A stretch of DNA of 39,967 nucleotides from Deltaproteobacteria bacterium (GCA_021372695.1 JAJFTY010000117.1:1-39967); one strand, 5' to 3'. Positions 8,559-16,183 are shown, counted from the stretch's first letter. Numbers and translations are program-made. The notes: generated by a model from the sequence alone, not told the origin.

Positions 8559-10434
8559 GGACCTGCTCCTCCACCTTGATGGTCAGGACAAAGTGGAGCG
8601 CCTCGCCCTTGAGGTAGGGCTCCACAGTGTTCTTCTGGATGGTGACCTGTTTGAAGAGCGGCGAAGCCTCCAGGGTCATCGTATAGCCTGCCAGGCTCGT
8701 TTCGAACAGCTCCCGCTCACCCAGAATCAACCCTTCCGCGATGATCTCCTCCACCCGCGGCTTCGCCGCCTCCTTCTTCTCGGCCTCGCTCTTCGCTGCC
8801 GCTGCCGCCGGCGGCCCCAGGGTGATCTTGAGGTCGGTGAAACGGATGTTCTTCGGGGTCAGCCCCGCGAGCTCGCTGATCAGCACCATCCCCAGATACC
8901 GGTCGGCATAGACCCGGGAGAGTTCGTTGCGCTGTTTCACCTTGGCCGCCAGCACCGTGAGCTTGTTCCGGTCCACGGGCGGGCCGAGGCCGGCGAACTT
9001 CGCTTCGAGGCCGGTGATTTCCGCCTTCTTCTGACTGATGAGATGGTTCTGATAGATGTAGACCACGGAGCAGATGAGCACGATGGCGATGAAACCCGCA
9101 AAGACCGCCCGGTTGATCCGCTGGATGCTGGTCTTCGCCTCTTTCTCCCGGTATGTGTAAATCAGATTCGGCGTATGGTCGCAGTCCGAGAGGGCAAGCC
9201 CCAGGGCCGGACCGAAGGCGATCCGCTCCGAAATGCAGTTGCTGTCGTCCACATCCGGGCAGGCGACGGAATGCTGTTCGCCCAGAGGATCCAGAATGGC
9301 GCTCGATATCCCCAGCTGGGACCCCACATATTCGACGATGGGTTTGTAGACGTTCATCGCGCTGGAAACGAAGATTCGGACGATCCGTTCCCCCGGCATC
9401 ATCGTAGCGTAATGCTCGATGGTTCGCTCCACCTGTCGCGACAGCCGCTCCAGGGCGGGCTGGATGATCTCGAAGATCTCCTCTTTCCGGAGGCCGAATC
9501 CGGGGTCGGTCTCTCTCAAGGGGGCCGAATCCGGGCTGAGGCTGCGGATGATTTTCCGGCTCTGCTCGAGGGTCAGCGCGGGAGACGTCGGATCCGCCTT
9601 CTGCTCGTTCAGGCGGTCGACAAGCGCCTCCGCCATGCTGCTCAGACCCGCCTTGATGCCCCTCGTCATCACGAGATTGTCCGCTGAATAGACGTCGATG
9701 CGGGAAAAATCGTTTCCGATGAAAAGGTTCGCGATGGTGCCCTCGGGAGGGGGAATCCAGCCGGTCCGGAAGAGATTCTGCACGGCAAACGGGACGATGG
9801 AGATTCCGGCGAGCGGCCGGCCGATCCGGGAAAAGAGCGCCTTGAGATCCTCGATCTCCTGGCGCGGCGCCGTGTAGACCATCACGGCCGTCTTGGGAAT
9901 CCCCTGATCGATGACCTCCCCCTGGACTTCGAAATCGAACACCGTCTCCGCTTCGTCGAAGGGGGTCTCCTTCTTTGCCGTCCAGTAGACGACGTTGCTG
10001 AGCTGTTTCTTGGCGACCTTGGGAATGCGGATATGGTGGACGTCGACCTTGCCCGAGGACATGTTCACCCAGAGATCGGGCGGCTTTCCCGAACCGCAGA
10101 CGGAGGCCAGAGAGGATTTCAGGAAGGCCGCAAATTCCGGTCCGTCATGAGGCATCTTCGGCGGCACGGCGAAGCGTCTCCGGGCCAGGATTTCCAATTT
10201 GCCGCCTGCGGTCTCCTCGATCTGGACCAGGCGGAGGTAATCATGGCCGATGTCGATGCCGACGGTCGAGGATTTACCGAGTTTGATCAACCTGGGAAGG
10301 GGAATCTTGAGACGGCCGGTTTTCGGCGGTACGGGCTTGTCGGCGCGTACCGGGGTCGGCGAGGCCTCATCCTTCCTGCCGCGGATGACATCGAGGAGTT
10401 TTTCCGTCGATGTGGTGTCGCTGAGTCGAGCCAC
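8551..10434 (-). CDS. PilM-PilN fusion protein (MshI-like) of the pilus alignment complex
   Basis: 627 residues combining two proteins that are separate in most type IV pilus operons. Residues 1-55 are a basic/Pro-rich extension. Residues 56-420 form an actin-like PilM ATPase fold, with phosphate motif GIDIGHDYLRL from residue 59 and IRRIFVSSAM-like motifs near 352-360. A single membrane span lies at 442-462, followed by a coiled coil (464-515) and a PilN-type periplasmic domain with an Ala/Lys-rich insert (about 555-575). The start is GTG at 10432-10434 with TGAGG upstream. Separate PilM normally clamps the N-terminal tail of PilN; here the link is covalent. It is the first structural gene after the small HTH gene. 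Confidence 0.88.
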   Translation of the reverse strand: MARLSDTTSTEKLLDVIRGRKDEASPTPVRADKPVPPKTGRLKIPLPRLIKLGKSSTVGIDIGHDYLRLVQIEETAGGKLEILARRRFAVPPKMPHDGPEFAAFLKSSLASVCGSGKPPDLWVNMSSGKVDVHHIRIPKVAKKQLSNVVYWTAKKETPFDEAETVFDFEVQGEVIDQGIPKTAVMVYTAPRQEIEDLKALFSRIGRPLAGISIVPFAVQNLFRTGWIPPPEGTIANLFIGNDFSRIDVYSADNLVMTRGIKAGLSSMAEALVDRLNEQKADPTSPALTLEQSRKIIRSLSPDSAPLRETDPGFGLRKEEIFEIIQPALERLSRQVERTIEHYATMMPGERIVRIFVSSAMNVYKPIVEYVGSQLGISSAILDPLGEQHSVACPDVDDSNCISERIAFGPALGLALSDCDHTPNLIYTYREKEAKTSIQRINRAVFAGFIAIVLICSVVYIYQNHLISQKKAEITGLEAKFAGLGPPVDRNKLTVLAAKVKQRNELSRVYADRYLGMVLISELAGLTPKNIRFTDLKITLGPPAAAAAKSEAEKKEAAKPRVEEIIAEGLILGERELFETSLAGYTMTLEASPLFKQVTIQKNTVEPYLKGEALHFVLTIKVEEQVHG

Positions 10435-10492
10435 GTCAAAACCTCATTGTGAGTCTCAGGTCTCAAGCTTCGCTGATCTGTTGCACACCCTG

Positions 10493-10508
10493 TCCGGCGC
10501 CCGCCGGA
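10493..10508. other. perfect GC-rich hairpin in the leader between the HTH gene and the PilM-PilN gene
   Basis: TCCGGCG-CC-CGCCGGA has 7-bp arms and a 2-base loop, in a 114-bp gap without a gene. No T-run follows on either strand, so it is not an intrinsic terminator. It could affect mRNA stability or relative expression of the HTH gene and the pilus genes; that is a guess. Confidence 0.45.
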
Positions 10509-10548
10509 TTCAACCATCCGTCCTCATGCCATGGCGAAGCCCTTCAGA

Positions 10549-10773
10549 CTACCCCTTGTTGTCTTTTTCCATCCGGTACTGATGGAGCTTTTTCTTTGCC
10601 GCAACCATGTAGTCCGCGGGAAAATGCATGACCGTCCGGTTGCCGAACTGAATTACGGGAGGTTCGGGGATAATTTTACTGGCGATGTAGTGGCGTACCG
10701 TCTTGGCCGATACTTCGAATGACTTTGCTGCATCGATGATGGTGGAGTAGGTCTGACCGCTGATGATAATCAT
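10549..10773 (-). CDS. small MerR/excisionase-type helix-turn-helix protein
   Basis: 74 residues. The core YSTIIDAAKSFEVSAKTVRHYIASKIIPEPPVI reads as a MerR-type HTH with the following wing, close to the DNA-binding modules annotated HTH_17. There is no effector domain. GAGGG lies just before the ATG. It is the first gene after the predicted operon promoter and lies 114 bases before the PilM-PilN gene, so it is probably a local regulator of the pilus operon, perhaps autoregulatory. The DNA target is unknown. Confidence 0.72.
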   Translation of the reverse strand: MIIISGQTYSTIIDAAKSFEVSAKTVRHYIASKIIPEPPVIQFGNRTVMHFPADYMVAAKKKLHQYRMEKDNKG

Positions 10774-10837
10774 GCATCCCTCACATCAGTTCACGCAAAA
10801 CCAACATTCCGGAGCTCCGGACGACCCGCACGGTTCG

Positions 10838-10866
10838 CACCTACCAAACCGTCGGGACAATGTCAA
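10838..10866 (-). promoter_or_regulatory. sigma-70-like promoter of the pilus operon
   Basis: On the minus strand a perfect -35 TTGACA (10861-10866) is separated by 17 bases from TAGGTG (10838-10843), a weak -10. An A-tract of 8 bases lies just upstream of the -35. The predicted start, near 10831, is about 58 bases before the HTH gene. Confidence 0.5.
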
Positions 10867-10876
10867 GCTTTTTTTT

Positions 10877-10894
10877 ATGACTGAAATCAGTCAT
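10877..10894. promoter_or_regulatory. perfect 18-bp palindrome, probable operator between divergent promoters
   Basis: ATGACTGA-AA-TCAGTCAT has 8-bp arms that match exactly. It lies 10 bases upstream of the minus-strand -35 and 14 bases upstream of the plus-strand -35. The form is typical of sites for TetR, GntR or similar dimers. No T-run follows the arms in either transcription direction in the right place, so a terminator is unlikely. Confidence 0.6.
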
Positions 10895-10908
10895 CTCCCC
10901 CGCACTCC

Positions 10909-10938
10909 TTGACATTAGGATACTGCCCGGGTTAGATT
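10909..10938 (+). promoter_or_regulatory. sigma-70-like promoter facing the plus-strand genes at 11195 onward
   Basis: A perfect TTGACA (10909-10914), an 18-base spacer and TAGATT (10933-10938) make a plausible promoter. It would start transcription near 10945, about 250 bases before the first plus-strand gene, with the composite repeat of 11044-11188 in the leader. Confidence 0.45.
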
Positions 10939-11043
10939 CCGTTTCACGACACTCCGGAAAATGGGGACGGACGGATGATGGCGGGCTCTATTCCCCCTCC
11001 CCTTCATCCCCTCCCGCCGGGGGAGGGAAAAGTCTCTTTTTGC

Positions 11044-11188
11044 GAAGTCGTCAATGATGACGGGCTCGTAAAAAGTCCCTGCGATTGTCATGCTGAGCTT
11101 GTCGAAGCATGACGTGATATCAATGACTTCCGTCACCCTTCGACAGGCTCAGGGTGACTTGGGTGACGAAGGATGACCTTTTACGGGT
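11044..11188. repeat. composite palindromic intergenic repeat (family A with family C halves), copy 2
   Basis: Two perfect or near-perfect palindromes, 11087-11113 (GTCATGCTGAGC...GCATGAC) and 11132-11158 (GTCACCCTTCGAC...GGGTGAC), are flanked by GGGCTCGTAAAAAGTCC (left) and CTTTTACGGGTTCCTCA (right). The layout is that of 3949-4085. The right end touches the start codon of the gene at 11195. The remainder of the gene-free stretch 10774-11194 shows only the promoters and operator listed. Confidence 0.8.
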
Positions 11189-11194
11189 TCCTCA

Positions 11195-11617
11195 ATGATC
11201 AATGCCAGGAAGACGACGCAGGAGATCCTCCAGGAAGAGGTGCTTCGTGAAAGGGTAGGCACCCTGGTCCGCACGGCGGAAAGGCTGGCAGAGGCCCTGG
11301 AGAGGCTGCGTGAAATGGAGCGGGAAATCGCGGCGTTGATGGAGGGCGGGCAGGGTCGTGGAGTACCGGCCGGGGCCGGAGCAGAGGCAGGCCGCGGTCG
11401 ACAGCGTTTCTTGCGGGAGTTCAACCGGAAAATCCAGGCGTACAACAGACAACGCGAGCACGCCCGGACGCGGTACCATTATCTCATCGTGACCCGCGAG
11501 GCCCTGGGCATCATCCATCACGAACGTCTCGAGGAGTTCTACCCGATTCCGCCGAAAGGAGAATGCCTGCCGGAGGAATGGGATTCCCAAACGGAGGACT
11601 GGCGGAAGACCGGCTGA
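11195..11617 (+). CDS. hypothetical protein, charged coiled-coil
   Basis: 140 residues, no family recognised. The N-terminal half (about 10-55) is rich in Glu, Arg and Leu with heptad spacing and should form a coiled coil. A Gly/Ala-rich hinge (55-67) follows, then a Tyr/Arg/His-rich segment (FNRKIQAYNRQREHARTRYHYL). There is no signal peptide and no membrane segment. The ATG at 11195 has no clear ribosome site and sits at the very edge of the repeat element, so an internal ATG is possible. It ends 29 bases before the ATG of the next gene, suggesting one transcript. Confidence 0.6.
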   Translation: MINARKTTQEILQEEVLRERVGTLVRTAERLAEALERLREMEREIAALMEGGQGRGVPAGAGAEAGRGRQRFLREFNRKIQAYNRQREHARTRYHYLIVTREALGIIHHERLEEFYPIPPKGECLPEEWDSQTEDWRKTG

Positions 11618-11646
11618 AGGTTTCACGCGGATCCGGGGACTGGATC

Positions 11647-12927
11647 ATGATCACCATCAACAGCTTTCTGCACCGCGATGCCCTGAATGACATCATCCGC
11701 CGCTGGATGTACGACGAGGCGCGGCCGTCGGATGCGGGCCTGATCACCCAGCTGGTCCATTTCAACCACATCTATGTCTCCCGCTACCTCGACCTCTTTG
11801 CCGAACGGATCTTCCGGGAGCTTCACACACAGTTTTCGTCCCGGCATGTCCAGCTCAAGGGCGACTTGAAGGATGCCCTCGTGGCGGACCCCCCCTACCG
11901 CAACGAGAGGATCGACGGACTGATCCGGGATTACCATCAGAACCCGGGGCGCTACTACCGGGAGACCCCTTTTCACGGAACCCTTTACTTCACCCGCCGG
12001 AACGGTTCCGAGGCCTACATCGGGTCGAGCCGGATCAAACGCTCCCGCCGCCTGGCGGAAAAAGCGGCCCGGCGGATCATCGACCGGATTTTCGACCAGA
12101 TCAAAAGGCATGCCGATACCCTCGCCGACGAGAGGGCGCGGCTTCTGGGCATTCCCCGGGAGAACCTTCTGACGGCGCCTGCGGACATGACGGAGGAATT
12201 TCTGATCGCGGAGGAACGGCTTCTGAGTGATCTGCGCGAAAAGAGACCCATCGCGGGGGACGGCGAGCTTCTGGCGATCAACGACGTTGCCGGAGTGAAG
12301 GTCGTTCTGGAGGCACCCGAGCAGGGGAATCTGATCGAGCTGCTCGGCCGTTTCCCGGATTGCGATGTCGTGGAAGAGGAGACCCATGCCGGCCGGTACA
12401 ATGCCACGAATCTGCTCATCCGCTTTCGGCCGCCCCGACAGGAGATCCTGTCCCGGCCGTTGGGCCCGGGAATCCTGAACGTCATGCAGGCGCGGGGACT
12501 CCGTGCCGGCGAGGCGAACCGGTCATTTGCCGAATTTGTCCGGTCCGGGGAAGAGGATGTTCTGGTGGAGATTATCTTCTCCAACTATCAGGAGATGCTG
12601 GAAAGTGAGATCGGCCGCTGCATCCACGAGGACCGGATCATCGAACAGAGGCTGTATCAGCCTTACCGGGGCCCGCTCGCGCGGAACATTCAGCACCTGC
12701 TGGAGTACCTGTTCTCTTTTCCCTCATCCGATCAGCGGGAACTGGGAGAGTTGCCGATCAAGATCTGGAACCGCTACCTGCCCGACTATTTCGACGAGGT
12801 GATGAAGCAGCTTTTCCGGATACCGACGAACATCTTTTCGGATCGGCCGGCCGATAGCCGGGAACGCAGCAGGCAAGCCGCGACCTGTCTGCCGGATGAG
12901 GGTGCCGGTCAGCCCCGCCGCGGCTGA
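11647..12927 (+). CDS. hypothetical protein with possible divergent RelA/SpoT-type nucleotidyltransferase fold
   Basis: 426 residues from ATG 11647 (GGGGA 8 bases upstream). The open frame reaches back to 11563, but that part overlaps the preceding gene. The segment GSSRIKRSRRLAEKAARRI (126-144), INDVAGVKVVLE (211-222) and AGRYNATNLLIRF (248-260) line up in order with the strand/helix landmarks of RelA/SpoT synthetase domains (SRxK, DxxGxR, YxxxH/N-type). Classical catalytic residues are not clearly conserved. It has no HD, TGS or ACT domain and no signal peptide. It may instead be an unknown cytosolic protein; the family call is weak. Its last 19 bases overlap the convergent carboxypeptidase gene. 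Confidence 0.6.
   Translation: MITINSFLHRDALNDIIRRWMYDEARPSDAGLITQLVHFNHIYVSRYLDLFAERIFRELHTQFSSRHVQLKGDLKDALVADPPYRNERIDGLIRDYHQNPGRYYRETPFHGTLYFTRRNGSEAYIGSSRIKRSRRLAEKAARRIIDRIFDQIKRHADTLADERARLLGIPRENLLTAPADMTEEFLIAEERLLSDLREKRPIAGDGELLAINDVAGVKVVLEAPEQGNLIELLGRFPDCDVVEEETHAGRYNATNLLIRFRPPRQEILSRPLGPGILNVMQARGLRAGEANRSFAEFVRSGEEDVLVEIIFSNYQEMLESEIGRCIHEDRIIEQRLYQPYRGPLARNIQHLLEYLFSFPSSDQRELGELPIKIWNRYLPDYFDEVMKQLFRIPTNIFSDRPADSRERSRQAATCLPDEGAGQPRRG
12909..12927. other. convergent overlap: shared palindrome forming both stop regions
   Basis: The 19 bases TCAGCC-CCGCCGC-GGCTGA form an inverted repeat in which each end supplies the TGA of one gene. Both proteins therefore end in the same residues, QPRRG. 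The 6-bp stem could slow RNA polymerase from either side but has no T-run. Confidence 0.8.
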
Positions 12928-13799
12928 GAATCTGCCCCGACCGTTGTGAACCCCTGATCCAGGAGCTTCGCCGCCTCCCTGGCCCGGATCCCCGGGGTCC
13001 TCGCCCCCATCACGACGGCGATCAGCCGGGTGTTTCCCCGTTTGGCCGTCGCGATGATATGGTATCCCCCCGCAACGACCCAGCCGGTCTTCAGGCCGTC
13101 CGCATCGGGATAGTGGCGCAGGAGGCTGTTGCGGTTGCGCTGGGTGATGTCGTGGTAGGTGAAGTACTGCTGGGAGTGGAGGTTCAGCGATTCCGGAAAG
13201 CGCTGAAGGTAGTGGCTGGCCAGGATCATCATGTCCCGCGCCGTCGAGTACTGTCCCCGGGCAGGCAGGCCGTTCGGGTTCTTGAAGACGCTGCGCTCCA
13301 TTCCGAGTTCGCGTGCCTTCCGGTTCATCTGTTCCACGAACGTCTCGACATTGCCGCCGATGTATTCGGCAACGGCCACGGAAGCGTCATTGGCCGAAAC
13401 GACAGCCATCCCCCTGAGCAACTCCTCGAGGGGGATTTCGCTCCCCGCCTGGATGAACATCCTCGATCCGCCGGTCTGCCCGGCCTTCCGGCTGATCTTC
13501 ACGGTATCCGTCGGACGGACCCTCCCTTCGCGGATCGCCTCGTCAGCGAGATAGAGGGAGAGCACCTTCGTGATCGAGGCGGGGGGAAGGGGCTCGTCCG
13601 CGTTGTTGGAGTAGAGGACCCGTCCCGTCGTCATGTCCATCAGGATGGATGAATGGACGTCCGGGCGCGCCGGATGGACGGCTTGACGCTTGCTGACGGC
13701 CGCCAACGGGCCCGGCCAGAGCAAAAAGAGGACCCACAGGGCGACCATGATCAAGTGGACAGGAATTCGCGTGATGATCGGCCTTCCGCCTGCTGCCAT
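12909..13799 (-). CDS. dacA: D-alanyl-D-alanine carboxypeptidase (penicillin-binding protein 5 / DacA family, S11)
   Basis: 296 residues, exported. It trims the terminal D-Ala of peptidoglycan stem peptides. The signal segment is about 14-33. Catalytic motifs are SITK (Ser75, Lys78), SAN (135-137) and KTG (237-239), all intact and well spaced. The protein stops after the catalytic domain, lacking the C-terminal beta domain and amphipathic anchor of E. coli PBP5 (about 400 residues). The chosen ATG at 13797-13799 has GGAG 9 bases upstream and gives a sensible signal peptide. An upstream ATG at 13896-13898 overlaps the preceding stop as ATGA but gives an overlong N-terminus. It follows the Tim44-domain gene in the same direction and may share its transcript. 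Confidence 0.92.
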   Translation of the reverse strand: MAAGGRPIITRIPVHLIMVALWVLFLLWPGPLAAVSKRQAVHPARPDVHSSILMDMTTGRVLYSNNADEPLPPASITKVLSLYLADEAIREGRVRPTDTVKISRKAGQTGGSRMFIQAGSEIPLEELLRGMAVVSANDASVAVAEYIGGNVETFVEQMNRKARELGMERSVFKNPNGLPARGQYSTARDMMILASHYLQRFPESLNLHSQQYFTYHDITQRNRNSLLRHYPDADGLKTGWVVAGGYHIIATAKRGNTRLIAVVMGARTPGIRAREAAKLLDQGFTTVGADSQPRRG

Positions 13800-13894
13800 A
13801 CCTGACGACTCCGTGAAAAGTGTCTTTCCCCTGAATCTGTTCACGCTCTGCCGTTTCCGCGCCGGAGCGGGGACGGCCGCAACAACGCCAAAGC

Positions 13895-14872
13895 TCATTC
13901 GGTCTGATGGATGGCCGAGAGCTTCCAGGGATGATCCCCCACCGGACGGGTAAAAGTCCAATATTCTCTGAACTTGACCGGTTCCATCCGGCTGCCCGAG
14001 ACAATCTGCCCCGTCCGTTCGTCGGTGGTGTAGTCGAGCAGATTGGCATAAATCTGCACGGTGATGAAATCTTCCCCCTTCTCCTGCCAGATCTCGGCGA
14101 TCTCGACCGAGCGGACGGCGATGTTCTCCAGACGGTTGATCTGCCCGGCTGCGCGCAACCGGTCCGCCTCCCCCTGCAGAAGTTTGTTCATCTCGTCGGT
14201 CAGGAGATTCCTGACGCCGGACATATCCCTCGCGGCCCACGCCCCCTGGATCTGGAAAAACTGATCCATGCAGCCGTCGGTGAAGCTCTTTTCATCGAAA
14301 CGCGGATCCATCTGCCGGATATGGCGGAGACCGGTCTCCACGTCACTTTCGCCCCTCTCGGGTTCGTACGCGGCCATCGGCACCGGGCTGGCCGTCTGAC
14401 CGGCGCCGCCGGCCAGGGAGTCCCGGTAAGCGGTCCCCGCCGCGGGGGCTTCGCTCCGCCGCCGTTTTATGAACCAGTAGATGCCATACAGGAGCGCACC
14501 GATGAGGGCGATGTCCATGAGCCCCATCCCGCCTCCTGCGGCATCAGCACCGCCCGCGAACCCGAGGCTGCGGAAAAGCATGCCGCCGAGGATTCCGCCC
14601 ATCAGTCCGCCGGCCATTCCCCGGAGAAAGCCTCCGCCCCCGAGAGGCGAAGGGGCCGGTGCAGCGGGGTTACTGAACTGCCCCGACCTTTGGGAGGGGC
14701 TGGACGGGGTGGGCGCGGGCGTCGAGCGGGGAACCGAGAAGGAGCGGGACCCCCGGCTGCCGAAGGACCCACCGCCGCCTACCCTGGCCCAGGCGTCGAT
14801 CTCGAGAATGGACAATAGAAAAAACAGTGAAAAGAGGATAACACCGCTCCGGACCCAACGATTCGCCGACAT
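13895..14872 (-). CDS. exported/membrane Tim44-domain protein
   Basis: 325 residues. A signal or anchor segment lies at about 10-30, followed by a Gly/Ser/Pro-rich low-complexity region (about 30-90) and a second Gly-rich hydrophobic zone with a membrane span near 120-137 (LMDIALIGALLYGIYWFIKRRR). The C-terminal 130 residues (FDEKSFTDGCMDQFFQIQ to YWTFTR and WKLSAIHQ) read as the Tim44/TIM44-like fold found in bacterial proteins of unknown role. GAGGGAG seven bases before ATG 14870-14872 decides the start over two upstream ATGs (14893 and 14890). Confidence 0.85.
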   Translation of the reverse strand: MSANRWVRSGVILFSLFFLLSILEIDAWARVGGGGSFGSRGSRSFSVPRSTPAPTPSSPSQRSGQFSNPAAPAPSPLGGGGFLRGMAGGLMGGILGGMLFRSLGFAGGADAAGGGMGLMDIALIGALLYGIYWFIKRRRSEAPAAGTAYRDSLAGGAGQTASPVPMAAYEPERGESDVETGLRHIRQMDPRFDEKSFTDGCMDQFFQIQGAWAARDMSGVRNLLTDEMNKLLQGEADRLRAAGQINRLENIAVRSVEIAEIWQEKGEDFITVQIYANLLDYTTDERTGQIVSGSRMEPVKFREYWTFTRPVGDHPWKLSAIHQTE

Positions 14873-14904
14873 GACTTTCTCCCTCAGCATCATATTTTCG
14901 CGGA

Positions 14905-14933
14905 AGATTAATGGTTGAACGAAATCTTGTCAA
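14905..14933 (-). promoter_or_regulatory. sigma-70-like promoter of the Tim44-domain gene
   Basis: The minus strand has TTGACA (14928-14933), 17 bases, then TAATCT (14905-14910). The predicted start is about 26 bases before the chosen ATG. It lies back to back with the plus-strand promoter at 14957-14985. Confidence 0.5.
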
Positions 14934-14956
14934 TAGCTTTCTCTCCGACCGGGTTA

Positions 14957-14985
14957 TGGATATTTGTTTCATCTTACTGTATAAT
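14957..14985 (+). promoter_or_regulatory. sigma-70-like promoter of the small membrane protein gene
   Basis: TGGATA (14957-14962), 17 bases, then a perfect TATAAT (14980-14985). The predicted start, near 14992, gives a leader of about 65 bases ending in a strong ribosome site. Confidence 0.5.
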
Positions 14986-15056
14986 CCGCGCCCTGTGGGC
15001 TCCACGGGAGCCGCAGAGAGAATCTTTCGAGGGAGTTTTCGCGAGGAGGTACAGGA

Positions 15057-15287
15057 TTGGGCGATATGAATTCAAACATGGTCCTGGGGGGATTTCTGAT
15101 CATGCTCATCTGCCAGGATATCGTGGCCTTCAAGGCCTTCAAGAAGAGTTATCGGGACGGAGCGCTCTGCGCCATGCTTCCCGGGTACATTCTCTACTAT
15201 GCGAGCCGGGAGGAGAACCGACAGGTGAATCCCATCATCGGCTGGCTGGTCGGCCTCGGGCTCCTGCTGATGGGCTTCATGCGCTGA
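15057..15287 (+). CDS. small membrane protein of unknown function
   Basis: 76 residues with two hydrophobic segments (about 8-24 and 58-75) flanking a basic/aromatic loop (FKAFKKSYRDG and YYASREENRQ). No family recognised. AGGAGGT lies 7 bases before TTG 15057-15059 but 16 bases before the first ATG (15066), so TTG is the better start. It has its own predicted promoter and stands alone between the Tim44-domain gene and the GAF gene. Confidence 0.72.
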   Translation: MGDMNSNMVLGGFLIMLICQDIVAFKAFKKSYRDGALCAMLPGYILYYASREENRQVNPIIGWLVGLGLLLMGFMR

Positions 15288-15390
15288 AGGTGCCCGTCCG
15301 CCAGACGCCGGGCCTTCGGAGGGGAGCCTCTCCGGCCGGCGGCGGATCCCAGATCGGGTTAAAGATAGTGAGGGGGGGAAAAATCTACTT

Positions 15391-15522
15391 TTTACGAGTT
15401 CGTCACCCCGGCGGAGGCCGGGGTCCTTTGGTTCATATTCCTGGTTCCCGGCGCCTGCCCCGGACTCGATCCGGGGTTCGCCGGGACGAAGCCTGGATAC
15501 CGGCTTTCGTCGGTATGACGTT
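15391..15522. repeat. composite palindromic repeat, family D with a family C end
   Basis: It begins with CTTTTTACGAGTTCGTCA (family C half), then ACCCCGGC-GGAG-GCCGGGGT (15405-15424), a second GC hairpin CCCCGGA...TCCGGGG (about 15460-15478) and a third arm pair near ACCGGCTTTCGTCGGTATGACG. A related but shorter copy is at 32654-32748. This accounts for most of the gene-free stretch 15288-15560. Confidence 0.65.
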
Positions 15523-15560
15523 CGGGTGGATCGCAAAGCAGCATCACAGGAGGTGAGACC

Positions 15561-16124
15561 ATGAAAGGGAAGGATGTCGATTATTTTGTTGCACTGTACG
15601 AAGTCGCGAAGGTGATCAATGCCTCCCTGGATCCATCGAAGGTCCTGGAGAAGATCGTCCAGTGCGTGGTCAGGGCCATGGGCGTCAAGGCCAGCAGCAT
15701 CCGGCTCCTCGACTCCCGGCAGAAGCTTCTGGTGCTCGGTGCGGCAAGCGGCCTGTCAAAGGGATACCTGCACAAGGGACCAATTCAAATCGCAGAGAGC
15801 GGCCTCGATCGCAAGGTGCTGAAAGGCAAGACCATCTGGATCGAAAACGCCCAGACGGACAGAGATTTTCAGTACGGCGAGGAGGCGAAGGACGAGGGAA
15901 TCAAGTCCGTCCTGGTCGTGCCGCTCATGCTGGAGAAAAAGGCGATCGGCGTCCTAAGGGTCTATGTGGACCGGGTGCACAAATTTCGGGATGAGGAGAT
16001 CAAGTTCCTCATGGCGGTCGCAAACCTGAGCGCGATTTCTCTTGACAAGGCCCGCATGCACGAGACGCTTCAAACCCGCTGTGATCTCATGGCGGAGCAC
16101 AAGTACCGCATCGACGACAACTGA
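15561..16124 (+). CDS. GAF-domain protein
   Basis: 187 residues, cytosolic and nearly all one GAF domain (about 5-170): LYEVAKVINASLDPSKVLEKIV, then SIRLLDSRQKLLVLGAASG, IKSVLVVPLMLEKKAIGVLRVY and FLMAVANLSAISLDKARMHE. GAF domains bind small ligands such as cyclic nucleotides or haem, or sense redox, but no output domain is present. It probably acts through a partner. GGAGGTGAGACC precedes the ATG. The gene lies upstream of gap and the sigma-54 regulator, separated from gap by a family C hairpin. Confidence 0.9.
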   Translation: MKGKDVDYFVALYEVAKVINASLDPSKVLEKIVQCVVRAMGVKASSIRLLDSRQKLLVLGAASGLSKGYLHKGPIQIAESGLDRKVLKGKTIWIENAQTDRDFQYGEEAKDEGIKSVLVVPLMLEKKAIGVLRVYVDRVHKFRDEEIKFLMAVANLSAISLDKARMHETLQTRCDLMAEHKYRIDDN

Positions 16125-16125
16125 C

Positions 16126-16183
16126 GGCTACGAAAAAAGTCCGGATGCTGCGGCGCCTTGCCTGCGGAACTTTTTACGAAGCC
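16126..16183. repeat. family C inverted repeat between the GAF and gap genes
   Basis: GGCTACGAAAAAAGTCCG (left) and CGGAACTTTTTACGAAGCC (right) form long imperfect arms around a GC-rich centre. The arms resemble the outer halves of the composite repeats at 3949, 11044 and 15391. It begins 2 bases after the GAF stop and may serve as its 3' hairpin. Confidence 0.7.
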
